From an uncultured Oscillospiraceae bacterium (GTDB lineage: Bacteria; Bacillota; Clostridia; Oscillospirales; Oscillospiraceae): a stretch of 64,000 bases of DNA. The stretch covers positions 1 through 64,000 of the forward strand of contig CALWYB010000001.1 in assembly GCA_944385665.1 (NCBI GenBank), written 5' to 3'. The notes below the pieces were generated by a model, which was given only the letters and a program-made list of their open reading frames with translations, was not told where the DNA came from and did not search any database. Both the position numbers and the translations under genes were made by a program. Numbering within the stretch: position 1 is the first letter of the stretch; each line of letters opens with the position of its first letter. Shown one piece after another: positions 33,107 through 41,375 of this stretch.

Positions 33107-33574
33107 TTACCGGCGGCCGCCGCCACGGCGGTTTCCGCCCTTCTTCTCCAGATAGCGCAGCTCAGAGAGTTTGCTGTCGGAGGCCTGCATAAACTGTCTC
33201 AGCCGGTCCTCAAAGTCTGTGGGCTCCTTGGGCGCGGAAGGACGGGGCACATATCCGCCGGAACGGGGTCCGTTCTGACGGGGTCCGCCCTGACGGTGGG
33301 GACGGTTCCCCTGGAATCCGCCGGAAGCGCGCTGAGGCGGATCATTCACCTTCTTAATGGACAGATTGATCCGGTTGGCCTGGTCGATGCCGATGACCTT
33401 GACCTTGACCTCCTGCCCCTCCTTGAGGTAGTCGCTGACCTCGTTGACGTAGGTATAGGCGATTTCGGAGATGTGGACCAGACCGGAGCGGCCCTCCGGC
33501 AGCGCCACAAATGCACCAAACTTCGTAATTCCCGTTACCTTGCCGTCCAAAATGGACCCAACTCCAAACTCCAT
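33107..33574 (-). CDS. yabR: S1-domain RNA-binding protein
   Basis: A 155-aa protein with one N-terminal S1 domain (residues 1-75; GSILDGKVTGITKFGAFVAL, GLVHISEIAY, KVKVIGIDQANRINLSIKK). A disordered Gly/Arg/Pro-rich middle and a short C-terminal helix end in a GGNRRGGGRR tail. It occupies the place of yabR in the Bacillus subtilis order yabP-yabQ-divIC-yabR, which supports the symbol. Such proteins bind RNA and modulate translation. The basic RGG-like tail would add nucleic-acid affinity. Confidence 0.88.
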   Translation of the reverse strand: MEFGVGSILDGKVTGITKFGAFVALPEGRSGLVHISEIAYTYVNEVSDYLKEGQEVKVKVIGIDQANRINLSIKKVNDPPQRASGGFQGNRPHRQGGPRQNGPRSGGYVPRPSAPKEPTDFEDRLRQFMQASDSKLSELRYLEKKGGNRRGGGRR

Positions 33575-33663
33575 ACTGACTGAAATATCCTCCTTGTAAA
33601 TTTCCCCCTGAAACTGTGCACCGGCCCGGCAAAAGTCCGCACCTCCGCCTGCCGTTTGGCCTG

Positions 33664-33939
33664 TCAGCCGGCTACGTCACTGTACAGGGTCTCCCCCTGC
33701 TTGACATAGCCCCGCTCCCGGGCCACCCGCTCCAGCGTGTCGGGGTCATCGCTGTTGTCGATGGCCTCCTGCAGCTGCTGGTTGGCCAGCTTCTGTTCCT
33801 CCACTTGCTGGCTCACCGTCTGCTGCTGCTGTTTGGTGTCCTGGATCCGCCCCCGCAGATCCAAAAGAGAGGTGGCCAGATAGACCAGCAGCACCACGAT
33901 CACTACCTTGGTCAAAATCCCGGTTCGTTTCAGGCGCAT
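33664..33939 (-). CDS. divIC: Septum formation initiator DivIC/FtsB family
   Basis: A 91-aa bitopic membrane protein of the divisome. It has a short basic cytoplasmic N-terminus, one membrane segment (about residues 10-28) and a Gln-rich coiled coil (about 30-62). It ends in ERVARERGYVKQGETLY, the conserved FtsB/DivIC ending. It bridges FtsL and DivIB at the division site. The order yabP-yabQ-divIC-yabR is kept. A strong GAGGAGGAG site precedes the ATG. The upstream yabQ frame runs 194 bases into this gene in another frame. Confidence 0.92.
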   Translation of the reverse strand: MRLKRTGILTKVVIVVLLVYLATSLLDLRGRIQDTKQQQQTVSQQVEEQKLANQQLQEAIDNSDDPDTLERVARERGYVKQGETLYSDVAG

Positions 33940-34432
33940 GGTCTTCTCCTCCTCCCTCCCGGTCCCGCCTCCGGCGGGCCGAGCGCTCCATTTCCTGAGT
34001 TATCTGATTTATTCTATACCATTTTCCCCCGGAAAGGAAGATATTTTTTGCAAGTTTTTTGATTTTTTTCTGGAGATGATTTAGTGCAATCAACGGGAGA
34101 ACCAGAATTTTCAAGATCCAGGTGACCAGATCTGCCGCCCGGTACCCCACCCAGAGCACTCCGGAGCTGAAGAGCCAAAAATACGCACAGCCGCCAAAGA
34201 ACAAAAACACCGCTCCGTACAGCCGCACCATCCCGCCCCAGGCCCACTGGGACCAGACAAACAGCGCCGCCGTCAGGGTCACCCAGAACAGCAGGTCCAG
34301 GAAGGGACCCAGAAGGGGCAGATGGACCCGCACCCGTAAGATTCGGAACAGGTCATACAGCAGCCCGGCGGCCAGGCCCAATCCCACCGCCTGAACGATG
34401 GCCCAGGCCTGGGCTGTGACATCCGCCGTCAT
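33746..34432 (-). CDS. yabQ: Spore cortex protein YabQ (overlaps divIC)
   Basis: A membrane protein required for spore cortex formation. Four hydrophobic segments lie within residues 10-125, with GLAAGLLYDLFRILRVR typical of YabQ, then a basic stretch to about residue 165. The frame does not stop before divIC and continues 194 bases inside it; the last 65 residues are low-complexity Gly/Ala/Ser-rich and look like out-of-frame translation. In a third frame a stop falls at 33932-33930, just inside divIC, so a one-base change in the purine-rich tract before the divIC start would restore a normal overlap. The start overlaps yabP as ATGA. Confidence 0.83.
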   Translation of the reverse strand: MTADVTAQAWAIVQAVGLGLAAGLLYDLFRILRVRVHLPLLGPFLDLLFWVTLTAALFVWSQWAWGGMVRLYGAVFLFFGGCAYFWLFSSGVLWVGYRAADLVTWILKILVLPLIALNHLQKKIKKLAKNIFLSGGKWYRINQITQEMERSARRRRDREGGGEDHAPETNRDFDQGSDRGAAGLSGHLSFGSAGADPGHQTAAADGEPASGGTEAGQPAAAGGHRQQR

Positions 34433-34713
34433 CCGCCCAGCAGCCGGGCGAACAGGCCCACCCGCTCCCGGCCCCCGTCCTCATAGGACAGGGAATCCAC
34501 GGTCCCCTCCACCTTCAGGTCGCCTCCGTCCAGAGACAGCTTTTCAATGTGCAGGTCCTCTCCCCGCACCACCAGCGTCCCCTTTACCGTGAGCATGACG
34601 ATGGTGTTCTCGTCAAAGCTCTCCACTTCCTCCACCCCGGAGACGGTCAGCTGCTCCCGCCCCTCCAGAAGGATGTGGTGGGCCGCCTGGCTGGGCAGTC
34701 CACTATATTCCAT
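34429..34713 (-). CDS. yabP: Sporulation protein YabP
   Basis: A small beta-rich protein of the YabP/YqfC family needed for spore coat/cortex morphogenesis. The pattern HHILLEGREQLTVSGVEEVE, then TVKGTLVVRGEDLHIEKL and DLKVEGTVDSLSYED is characteristic. ATG 34713 has GAGG eight bases upstream; a GTG at 34722 behind AAAGGA would add three residues. It overlaps yabQ by four bases, and the four-gene order matches Bacillus subtilis. Confidence 0.9.
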   Translation of the reverse strand: MEYSGLPSQAAHHILLEGREQLTVSGVEEVESFDENTIVMLTVKGTLVVRGEDLHIEKLSLDGGDLKVEGTVDSLSYEDGGRERVGLFARLLGG

Positions 34714-34738
34714 ATGCGCCACCTCATTTCCTTTTTTC

Positions 34739-34766
34739 CAGTATACGAGGTGGCTTCCGCCCTTAT
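34739..34766 (-). promoter_or_regulatory. Candidate sigma-E promoter of yabP
   Basis: On the minus strand TCATA, then about 16-18 bases, then GTATACTG. This is similar to the early mother-cell pattern (ATA, 16-18 bases, CATACAnT) expected for yabP, and is about 25 bases from the start. The -10 is imperfect. Confidence 0.35.
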
Positions 34767-34790
34767 GACAGGCCGTCCCAAGGTGCGGGA

Positions 34791-34823
34791 AAGCCCCGCC
34801 GCCCAGAACAGGCAGCGGGGCTG
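34791..34823 (-). terminator. ilvD terminator
   Basis: AGCCCCGCTGCC and GGCGGCGGGGCT form a stem followed by TTTC, five bases after the ilvD stop codon. Confidence 0.8.
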
Positions 34824-34827
34824 TGGA

Positions 34828-36489
34828 TCACTCCAGAATGGCGCCCTTATCGGCCGAGGAGACCAGCTTGGCATACCGGGCCAGGTAACCGGTCTTGATC
34901 TTGGGCTCGGGGCAGACCCACTTGGCCTTCCGGGCGGCCAGAGTGGCCTCGTCCACCTTCAGGGTGATGGTGTGGGCGGGGATGTCGATGGCAATGAGGT
35001 CGCCCTCCTCCACCAGGCCGATGGGGCCGCCGGAAGCCGCCTCGGGGGAGATGTGGCCGATGGAGGCGCCCCGGGTGGCGCCGGAGAAGCGGCCGTCGGT
35101 GATGAGGGCCACGTCCTTGTCCAGACCCATGCCCGCAATGGCGGAGGTGGGGTTGAGCATCTCCCGCATGCCGGGGCCGCCCTTGGGGCCTTCATAGCGG
35201 ATGACCACCACGTCGCCGGCCACGATCTTGCCGGCGTAGATGGCCTGGATGGCATCCTCCTCGGAGTCAAACACCCGGGCGGGACCCTCATGCTGCATCA
35301 TCTCGGGGGCCACGGCGGACTGCTTCACCACGCAGCCGTCGGGAGCCAGGTTGCCTTTCAGCACCGCGATGCCGCCGGTCTTGGAGTAGGGGTTGTCGAT
35401 GGGACGGATGAGTTCGGGGTCCCGGTTCACCACACCCTCCAGATTTTCCGCGATGGTCTTGCCGGTGCAGGTCATCAGGCTGGTGTCCAGCAGGCCCGCC
35501 TTGGCCAGCTCGGCCATGACAGCGTACACGCCGCCGGCCCGCTCCAGGTCCTCCATGTAGGTGTTGCCGGCGGGAGCCAGGTGGCACAGGTTGGGGGTCT
35601 TTTCCGAGATCTCATTGGCCATGTCGAAGGAGAGCTCAATGCCGCACTCGTGGGCGATGGCGGGCAGGTGGAGCATGGTGTTGGTAGAGCAGCCCAGAGC
35701 CATGTCGATGGTCTCGGCGTTGTGGAAGGCGGCCTCGGTCATAATGTCCCGGGGACGGATGTCCTTCTTCACCAGCTCCATGATCTGCATACCGGCGTGC
35801 TTGGCCAGACGGAGCCGGGCGGAGTAGACGGCGGGGATGGTGCCGTTCCCCCGTAAGCCCATGCCGATGGCCTCGGTGAGGCAGTTCATGGAGTTGGCGG
35901 TATACATACCGGAGCAGGAGCCGCAGGTGGGGCAGGCGTTGTTCTCGTACTCCTCCAGGCCCTCCTCGTCCAGCTTGCCGGCGTAGTAGGAGCCCACCGC
36001 CTCGAACATGTGGCTCAGGCAGGTGCGGCGGCCGTCGTTCATGGTGCCGGCCATCATGGGCCCGCCAGAGACGAAGATAGTGGGGATGTTCACCCGGGCG
36101 GCAGCCATCAGCAGGCCGGGCACGTTCTTGTCGCAGTTGGGGATCATCACCAGGCCGTCAAACTGGTGGGCCATGGCCATGGCCTCGGTGGAGTCGGCGA
36201 TCAGGTCCCGGGTGACCAGGGAGTACTTCATGCCCACATGGCCCATGGCGATGCCGTCGCACACGGCGATGGCGGGGAACTCCACGGGGGTGCCGCCGGC
36301 GGCCCGGATGCCGGCCTTGACCGCCTCGGCGATCTTGTCCAGGTTCATGTGGCCGGGAACGATCTCATTAAAGGAACAGACCACGCCGATGAGAGGCCGC
36401 TCCAGCTCCTCCTTGGTGTAGCCCAGGGCGTAGAGCAGGGAACGGTTGGGGGCGGCGGGGGCCCCCTTTTTGATGACATCCGAGCGCAT
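34828..36489 (-). CDS. ilvD: Dihydroxy-acid dehydratase
   Basis: IlvD dehydrates dihydroxy-isovalerate and dihydroxy-methylvalerate to the 2-keto acids of valine and isoleucine. Iron-sulphur cluster ligands lie in [11 protein letters not shown] and [20 protein letters not shown]; the C-terminal half has [20 protein letters not shown]. Length 553 aa is standard. ATG 36489 is chosen because GAGGAGGT lies eight bases before it. It has its own promoter with a GntR-type site and is separated from the ilvBN-ilvC operon by that divergent regulator. Confidence 0.97.
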   Translation of the reverse strand: MRSDVIKKGAPAAPNRSLLYALGYTKEELERPLIGVVCSFNEIVPGHMNLDKIAEAVKAGIRAAGGTPVEFPAIAVCDGIAMGHVGMKYSLVTRDLIADSTEAMAMAHQFDGLVMIPNCDKNVPGLLMAAARVNIPTIFVSGGPMMAGTMNDGRRTCLSHMFEAVGSYYAGKLDEEGLEEYENNACPTCGSCSGMYTANSMNCLTEAIGMGLRGNGTIPAVYSARLRLAKHAGMQIMELVKKDIRPRDIMTEAAFHNAETIDMALGCSTNTMLHLPAIAHECGIELSFDMANEISEKTPNLCHLAPAGNTYMEDLERAGGVYAVMAELAKAGLLDTSLMTCTGKTIAENLEGVVNRDPELIRPIDNPYSKTGGIAVLKGNLAPDGCVVKQSAVAPEMMQHEGPARVFDSEEDAIQAIYAGKIVAGDVVVIRYEGPKGGPGMREMLNPTSAIAGMGLDKDVALITDGRFSGATRGASIGHISPEAASGGPIGLVEEGDLIAIDIPAHTITLKVDEATLAARKAKWVCPEPKIKTGYLARYAKLVSSADKGAILE

Positions 36490-36538
36490 AATAAAGTACC
36501 TCCTCAAAAGCAAAATCAGTTGTCTGATTTCTATTGCA

Positions 36539-36549
36539 TTGTCTGACTA
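36539..36549. promoter_or_regulatory. FadR-type GntR operator
   Basis: TTGTCTGACTA matches the FadR-subfamily consensus TNGTNNNACNA completely. It lies between ilvD and the divergent GntR gene, just downstream of the ilvD -10. A degenerate second copy, TTGTCTGATTT, lies at 36520-36530. Confidence 0.65.
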
Positions 36550-36550
36550 T

Positions 36551-36579
36551 ATAGTATAAGATAGAGGTACGAATGTCAA
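36551..36579 (-). promoter_or_regulatory. ilvD promoter
   Basis: TTGACA (36579-36574), 17 bases, TACTAT (36556-36551) on the minus strand; the GntR operator follows directly. Confidence 0.75.
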
Positions 36580-36606
36580 GGACCATTTTGCACTCAGGAG
36601 GGCCCC

Positions 36607-37284
36607 ATGGAACGAAAAAACCGCTGGCAGCAGGCCGCTGCCACCCTGTATGACCAGATCGTGGCGGAAAAGCGCCTTCAGCCCGGGGACAAGCTGCCCA
36701 ATGAGGTGGATCTGTCCCAGGAGCTGGGGGTGAGCCGGGCCACCCTCCGGGAGGCCATCCGCTCTCTGTGCACTCAGGGGGTGTTGGAGGTGCGCCGGGG
36801 CAAGGGCACCTTTGTCTCCCCCCAGGTGGAGGACATTGAGGACTTTGGGTTTGACCGCCTGAACGGCGTGAAGGGCCGCCTGCGGGATCTGTTTGAGCTG
36901 CGGGCCATCTTTGAGCCCCAGGCCGCCGCTCTGGCCTGCCGCCGGGCCACCGAGGAGGAGCGTCAGGACATCCTAACAAAGGGGGAAGCAGTGGCTGCCT
37001 GCATCCAGTCCGGCGCCGACCGCACCCGGGCCGACCGGGCCTTCCACACCGCCATCGTACGCTCCACCCACAACGAGTTCATGGTGCGGCTGCTGCCCAT
37101 CATCAACCAGGCGGTGGAGGAGGCCATCGCCGACGGAGAGCACGCCGAGGAGCTGGCCCAGGTCACCTTGCAGGACCACGCCCTGCTCATGGACTTTTTC
37201 CGCAAGGGGGACGCCCAGGGCGCGGAGTACGCCATGGCTATCCACATGCGCCACGCCATGGATGAGATGGAGTTGGAGGGGTAA
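36607..37284 (+). CDS. GntR-family regulator, FadR subfamily
   Basis: A 225-aa GntR-type regulator. The winged helix (about residues 8-75) has LYDQIVAEKRLQPGDKLPNE and LGVSRATLREAIRSLCTQGV. An all-helical FCD effector domain (about 95-220) carries the metal/ligand set including DRAFHTAIVRSTHN and MAIHMRHAMDEME. FCD regulators usually sense organic acids. It is divergent from ilvD with a matching operator between, so control of ilvD and of itself is likely; a branched-chain keto- or hydroxy-acid effector would fit but is inference. Confidence 0.9.
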   Translation: MERKNRWQQAAATLYDQIVAEKRLQPGDKLPNEVDLSQELGVSRATLREAIRSLCTQGVLEVRRGKGTFVSPQVEDIEDFGFDRLNGVKGRLRDLFELRAIFEPQAAALACRRATEEERQDILTKGEAVAACIQSGADRTRADRAFHTAIVRSTHNEFMVRLLPIINQAVEEAIADGEHAEELAQVTLQDHALLMDFFRKGDAQGAEYAMAIHMRHAMDEMELEG

Positions 37285-37328
37285 AAAGAGAAAAGACGCA
37301 GTATTGGGCTGCCTCTCATCAACAAAAA

Positions 37329-37364
37329 CAGGGCCCTCGGCAAATGCCGAGGGCCCATTCTTGT
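37329..37364 (-). terminator. Terminator of the ilv operon
   Basis: GGGCCCTCGGCA / TGCCGAGGGCCC perfect stem with GTTTTTG beyond it on the minus strand, 12 bases past ilvC. Confidence 0.88.
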
Positions 37365-37375
37365 GCTGAATTAAA

Positions 37376-38395
37376 TTAGTTGGAAGCGGTGTCCAGGTCG
37401 GTGTCGCCGCCCCAGATCATGTTCTTACGCAGCTCCTCGCCCACGATCTCCATCTGGTGCTTGGCCAGCTGGGCGCGCTTGGAGTTGAAGAAGGTACGGC
37501 CGTTCTTGTTCTCGGCGATCCACTTGCCGGCGAAGGTGCCGTCCTGGATGTCGGAGAGAACCGCCTTCATGTTCTTCTTGGTCTCCTCGTAAGGCAGGAC
37601 ACGGGGACCGGAGACATACTCGCCGTACTCGGCGGTGTCGGAGATGGAGTAGTTCATAGCAGCCACGCCGCCCTTGTTGATCAGGTCGATGATCAGCTTC
37701 ATCTCATGGATGCACTCGAAATAGGCGTTCTCGGGCTCATAACCGGCCTCAACCAGGGTCTCGAAGCCGCACTTCATCAGGTCGACTACGCCGCCGCACA
37801 GCACGCACTGCTCGCCGAACAGGTCGGTCTCGGTCTCGTCGTGGAAGGTGGTCTCCATGATACCGGCACGGGCGCCGCCGATGCCGGCGATGTAGGCCAG
37901 AGCGATCTTATAGGCATCCCCAGTGGCGTTCTGCTCCACAGCCACCAGGCAGGGCACGCCCTTGCCGTTGACATAGGTGGAACGGACAGTGTGGCCGGGG
38001 CCCTTGGGGGCAGCCATGAACACGTCCACGCCCTTGGGAGGTACGATCTGCTGATAGCGGATGTTGAAGCCGTGAGCGAAAGCCAGAGCGTTGCCCTCCT
38101 CCAGGTTGGGGGCGATGTCCTTCTTGTACACGTCAGCCTGGACCTCGTCGTTGATCAGCATCATCACGATGTCGCCCCACTTGGCAGCCTCGGGAATGGT
38201 CATGACCTTCAGGCCGGCCTCCTCAGCCTTCTTCCAGTTCTTGGAGCCGGCGCGCAGGCCCACGCACACGTCGCAGCCGGAATCCTTCAGGTTCAGGGCA
38301 TGAGCGTGACCCTGGGAACCATAGCCGATAATGGCGATCTTCTTCCCATTCAGATAGTTGATGTCACAGTCCTTGGCATAATACATCTTAGCCAT
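37376..38395 (-). CDS. ilvC: Ketol-acid reductoisomerase, class I
   Basis: IlvC isomerises and reduces acetolactate or acetohydroxybutyrate to the dihydroxy acid. The nucleotide-binding loop is [41 protein letters not shown] follows. Metal-binding acidic residues are in [12 protein letters not shown] and [10 protein letters not shown]. The 339 aa length marks the short class I form. AAAAGGAG precedes the ATG. It is the last gene of the T-box-controlled operon. Confidence 0.97.
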   Translation of the reverse strand: MAKMYYAKDCDINYLNGKKIAIIGYGSQGHAHALNLKDSGCDVCVGLRAGSKNWKKAEEAGLKVMTIPEAAKWGDIVMMLINDEVQADVYKKDIAPNLEEGNALAFAHGFNIRYQQIVPPKGVDVFMAAPKGPGHTVRSTYVNGKGVPCLVAVEQNATGDAYKIALAYIAGIGGARAGIMETTFHDETETDLFGEQCVLCGGVVDLMKCGFETLVEAGYEPENAYFECIHEMKLIIDLINKGGVAAMNYSISDTAEYGEYVSGPRVLPYEETKKNMKAVLSDIQDGTFAGKWIAENKNGRTFFNSKRAQLAKHQMEIVGEELRKNMIWGGDTDLDTASN

Positions 38396-38470
38396 GATCG
38401 TACACTCCTTTTGTTCTAAAATAAAATATATTCCAATTTCAAACAGGCCGCTTGGCCCGTGGAATTGACG

Positions 38471-39037
38471 TTACAGTACGTTCTTTCCGTAATTGTACTC
38501 TTCCCGCAGCTTGTTGTCGTCATAGATGGAGCTGCGGCCCCGCTCAATAGCCAGGGTGCCGGTCTTCGCCATCTCCAGGATACCGAAGTCATCCAGCAGG
38601 TCGATGAGGGCGGTGGTTTTGCTCTTGTCGCCGAAAATGGCCACGGTCAAGGTCTCCCGGCTCACGTCGATGATGTTGGCCCGGAAAATATTGGCCATCT
38701 GAATCACCTCGTCCCGGGCGTTGCGGTCCACCGCCTTGACCTTGATCATGGCGAATTCCCGCTGGATAGAGGTCTCCTCGTCCAGAATCTTCACCACCAT
38801 CACGGGGATCAGTTTGCGGCACTGGGCGGCAATTTGATTGACCATCAGCTCGTCCCCCAGGATCACGATGGTAATCCGGGTGACGCCGGGCTGGCTGGTC
38901 TCGCCGGAGACGATGGACTCGATATTATAGCCCTTGCGGGAAAACAGCCGGGCTACCTGGCTGAGTACGCCGGGAATATCCTGAACCAGCAGGGACAGGG
39001 TATAGAGCTTCTTTTCCGTATCAAAGGTCTTTTTCAT
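38471..39037 (-). CDS. ilvN: Acetolactate synthase small subunit (module 1)
   Basis: Regulatory subunit with an N-terminal ACT domain (residues about 10-80: LYTLSLLVQDIPGVLSQVAR, GYNIESIVSG) and a C-terminal ALS_ss domain that ends near 165. It binds valine or related amino acids and raises activity of its large subunit. Length 188 aa, somewhat longer than the second copy. It starts 12 bases after its ilvB partner. It is clearly different from the ilvN at 40875, so the modules are not a recent duplication. Confidence 0.93.
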   Translation of the reverse strand: MKKTFDTEKKLYTLSLLVQDIPGVLSQVARLFSRKGYNIESIVSGETSQPGVTRITIVILGDELMVNQIAAQCRKLIPVMVVKILDEETSIQREFAMIKVKAVDRNARDEVIQMANIFRANIIDVSRETLTVAIFGDKSKTTALIDLLDDFGILEMAKTGTLAIERGRSSIYDDNKLREEYNYGKNVL

Positions 39038-39049
39038 GTCCCCGCCCCC

Positions 39050-40753
39050 TTACTTCAGCAAAAAGTCGGTGATATGGGCGCCGCCCGCCACCATGGGACG
39101 GACCATCTCGTCCATGTCGATCTGCGCGTCGATGACGTAGCCGCAGCCGCAGGAGAGAGCCTCCTGGAGGGCCGCCTCCATCTCCGCCCGGTTGGTGACC
39201 CGCTTGCCCTTGAGGCCGTAAGCCTGGGCCAGCTTGACAAAGTCGGGGCCGCGGTCCAGGGTGGTCTGAGAGTAATGCTCGTGATAGATGAGGTGCTGCC
39301 ACTGGCGGACCATACCCAGGGTGCCGTTATTAAAGACCACGGTGATGATGGGCAGGTGGTAATACTGCACGGTGGCCAGCTCGTGGCAGTTCATCCGGAA
39401 GCAGCCGTCGCCGGTGGTGTGAACCACCACCTTGTCCGGGTTGCCCATCTTGGCGCCGATGGCAGCGCCCAGGCCGAAGCCCATAGTGCCAAAGCCGCCG
39501 GAGGTGAGCAGCTGTCCGGGATACTCAAAGTGGAAATGCTGGATGGACCACATCTGATGCTGGCCCACATCGGTGGCCACAATGGTATCGTGGGGAACCG
39601 CCTTCTGGATGGCGTCCAGGACCTGGCCGGGGGTGAGCTTGTCGCCGCCCTCCACCGGCTGCTCCGCCCGCAGGGGAAGGATGTGCTCCTTCCACTCCTT
39701 GTGGCTGTACTGGGGCAGACGGTCGTTGAGCAGCTCCAGCACCCGCTTGGCGGACCCGATGATATGGTGGTCGGTGAGCACGTTCTTGTCGATCTCCGAG
39801 CGGTCAATGTCGATATGTACGATCTTGGCCTGGCTGGCGAAGGTGTCGGGCTGGAGGGCCACCCGGTCGGAGAACCGGCAGCCCACCGCGATGAGCAGGT
39901 CGCACTCGTTACAGGCCACGTTGCTGGCCTGGGAGCCGTGCATACCGATCATGCCGGTGGTAAGAGGGTGGGCGCCGGGGAAGCCGCCGCCGCCCATGAC
40001 GGTGATGGCCACCGGGGCATCCAGCTTTTCGGCAAATTCCCGGAACTGCTGATCCGCCCGGCCGCGAACCACACCGCCGCCGCAGATGAGCAGAGGCCGC
40101 TCCGACTGGGCGATCATATCCACCAGCTTGTTGATGTCCCCAATGTCCGGCTCGGGGGCCTTCAGGCCGTGGTTGATGGCCAGCTCCCGGATGCTGTTGG
40201 TGGACCGGTTCTGGGTCCAGGGGATGAACTCGTAGTCGATCATGGTATTGAGGGCGGTGACATTCTTCAAAAAGTCGATGAGCACCGGGCCGGGCCGGCC
40301 GGTGGCCGCCACAGCAAAGGCCTGACGCATAATGTCCGGAATGGTCTGAGGGTCCCGGACCAGATAGGTGGCCTTGGTGATGGGCATGGCGATGCCGGTG
40401 ATGTCCACCTCCTGGAATGAGTCCTTGCCCAGCAGGTCCTCACTGACATTGCAGGTGATGAACACCACAGGGGAGGAGTCCATATAGGCGGTGGCGATGC
40501 CGGTAGTCAAATTGGTGGCACCCGGTCCGCTGGTGGCGAAGCACACCCCAACCTTTCCGGTGGAACGGGCGTAGCCGTCGGCGGCGTGGGAGGCACCCTG
40601 CTCGTGGGCCGTCAATACATGTCGTATTTTATCTTTATAATTATACAGTTCATCATAGAGATTCAGGATGGTACCGCCGGGATAGCCAAAGACGGTGTCC
40701 ACCTCCTGCTCCAACAGGCACTCCATGATGGCTTGGGTGGCACGAACTTTCAA
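39050..40753 (-). CDS. ilvB: Acetolactate synthase large subunit (module 1)
   Basis: ThDP-dependent catalytic subunit, 567 aa. The N-domain has FGYPGGTILNLYDEL and AHEQGASHAADGYAR with the catalytic glutamate. The FAD-linked middle domain and the ThDP domain GDGCFRMNCHELATVQYYHL follow, then NNGTLGMVRQWQ. The tryptophan in VRQWQ is the residue tied in E. coli AHAS II to preference for 2-ketobutyrate, so this copy should supply isoleucine as well as valine. The start is TTG 40753, with AAGGAGG eight bases upstream. Confidence 0.95.
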   Translation of the reverse strand: MKVRATQAIMECLLEQEVDTVFGYPGGTILNLYDELYNYKDKIRHVLTAHEQGASHAADGYARSTGKVGVCFATSGPGATNLTTGIATAYMDSSPVVFITCNVSEDLLGKDSFQEVDITGIAMPITKATYLVRDPQTIPDIMRQAFAVAATGRPGPVLIDFLKNVTALNTMIDYEFIPWTQNRSTNSIRELAINHGLKAPEPDIGDINKLVDMIAQSERPLLICGGGVVRGRADQQFREFAEKLDAPVAITVMGGGGFPGAHPLTTGMIGMHGSQASNVACNECDLLIAVGCRFSDRVALQPDTFASQAKIVHIDIDRSEIDKNVLTDHHIIGSAKRVLELLNDRLPQYSHKEWKEHILPLRAEQPVEGGDKLTPGQVLDAIQKAVPHDTIVATDVGQHQMWSIQHFHFEYPGQLLTSGGFGTMGFGLGAAIGAKMGNPDKVVVHTTGDGCFRMNCHELATVQYYHLPIITVVFNNGTLGMVRQWQHLIYHEHYSQTTLDRGPDFVKLAQAYGLKGKRVTNRAEMEAALQEALSCGCGYVIDAQIDMDEMVRPMVAGGAHITDFLLK

Positions 40754-40789
40754 ATTGCTGCCTCCTTATGGTTCAGATCGGAGTGATGA

Positions 40790-40870
40790 GATAGGAGATC
40801 GGAGTTGATGCCTCCGTGGCGCATACCGTTATCGCTATCTTCTATCTCTTATCTCCTATCTTCTATCTCA
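40790..40870. repeat. Short pyrimidine/purine repeats between ilv modules
   Basis: The 121-base gap holds GAGATAGGAGAT and, opposite it, TATCTCTTATCTCCTATCTTCTATCTC. The first can pair with the second, giving an intercistronic hairpin. No gene is seen here. Confidence 0.55.
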
Positions 40871-40874
40871 AAAT

Positions 40875-41360
40875 TCAGATTTTGCCCCCGCCCTTCTGCA
40901 CCGCGATGACGCCGGTGCGGGCCACCTCCAGGATGGAGAAGGGGCGCATCATGGACTGGAAGGTGTCCAGCCGGTCCGGGGTATCGGACAGCTCCATGGT
41001 CAGGGAGGTGGGGGAGATGTCCGCCACCTTGGCTCCCATGATCTCACAGATGGTCATGATGTCCTGGCGGGTCTTGTTGTTGGCGTTTACCTTTAATATC
41101 ATCAGCTCCCGGCCAATGAGGTTGTTCTCCTCCAGAGTACGCACCTTAATGACCTCAATGAGCTTATTGAGCTGTTTTTCCACCTGTTCCACCACGTTGT
41201 TTCCGCTGTCCACAATGATGGTGATGCGGGAGACGGTGGGGTCATCCGTGACTCCCACGGCCAGGGAGTCGATATTGAACGCCCGGCGGGAAAACAGCCC
41301 GGTAATTCGGTTCAGTACACCCGCCCGGTTTTCCACCAGGACAGAAATGGTCTGTTTCAT
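40875..41360 (-). CDS. ilvN: Acetolactate synthase small subunit (module 2)
   Basis: A 161-aa regulatory subunit with the canonical start MKQTISVLVENRAGVLNRIT, then LFSRRAFNIDSLAVGVTDDP (ACT domain) and a C-terminal domain ending in FSILEVARTGVIAVQKG. It follows its large subunit by 15 bases. Length is typical. It probably confers amino-acid feedback on the divergent large subunit at 41376. Confidence 0.94.
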   Translation of the reverse strand: MKQTISVLVENRAGVLNRITGLFSRRAFNIDSLAVGVTDDPTVSRITIIVDSGNNVVEQVEKQLNKLIEVIKVRTLEENNLIGRELMILKVNANNKTRQDIMTICEIMGAKVADISPTSLTMELSDTPDRLDTFQSMMRPFSILEVARTGVIAVQKGGGKI

Positions 41361-41375
41361 ATCCTCTCCCCCTCC

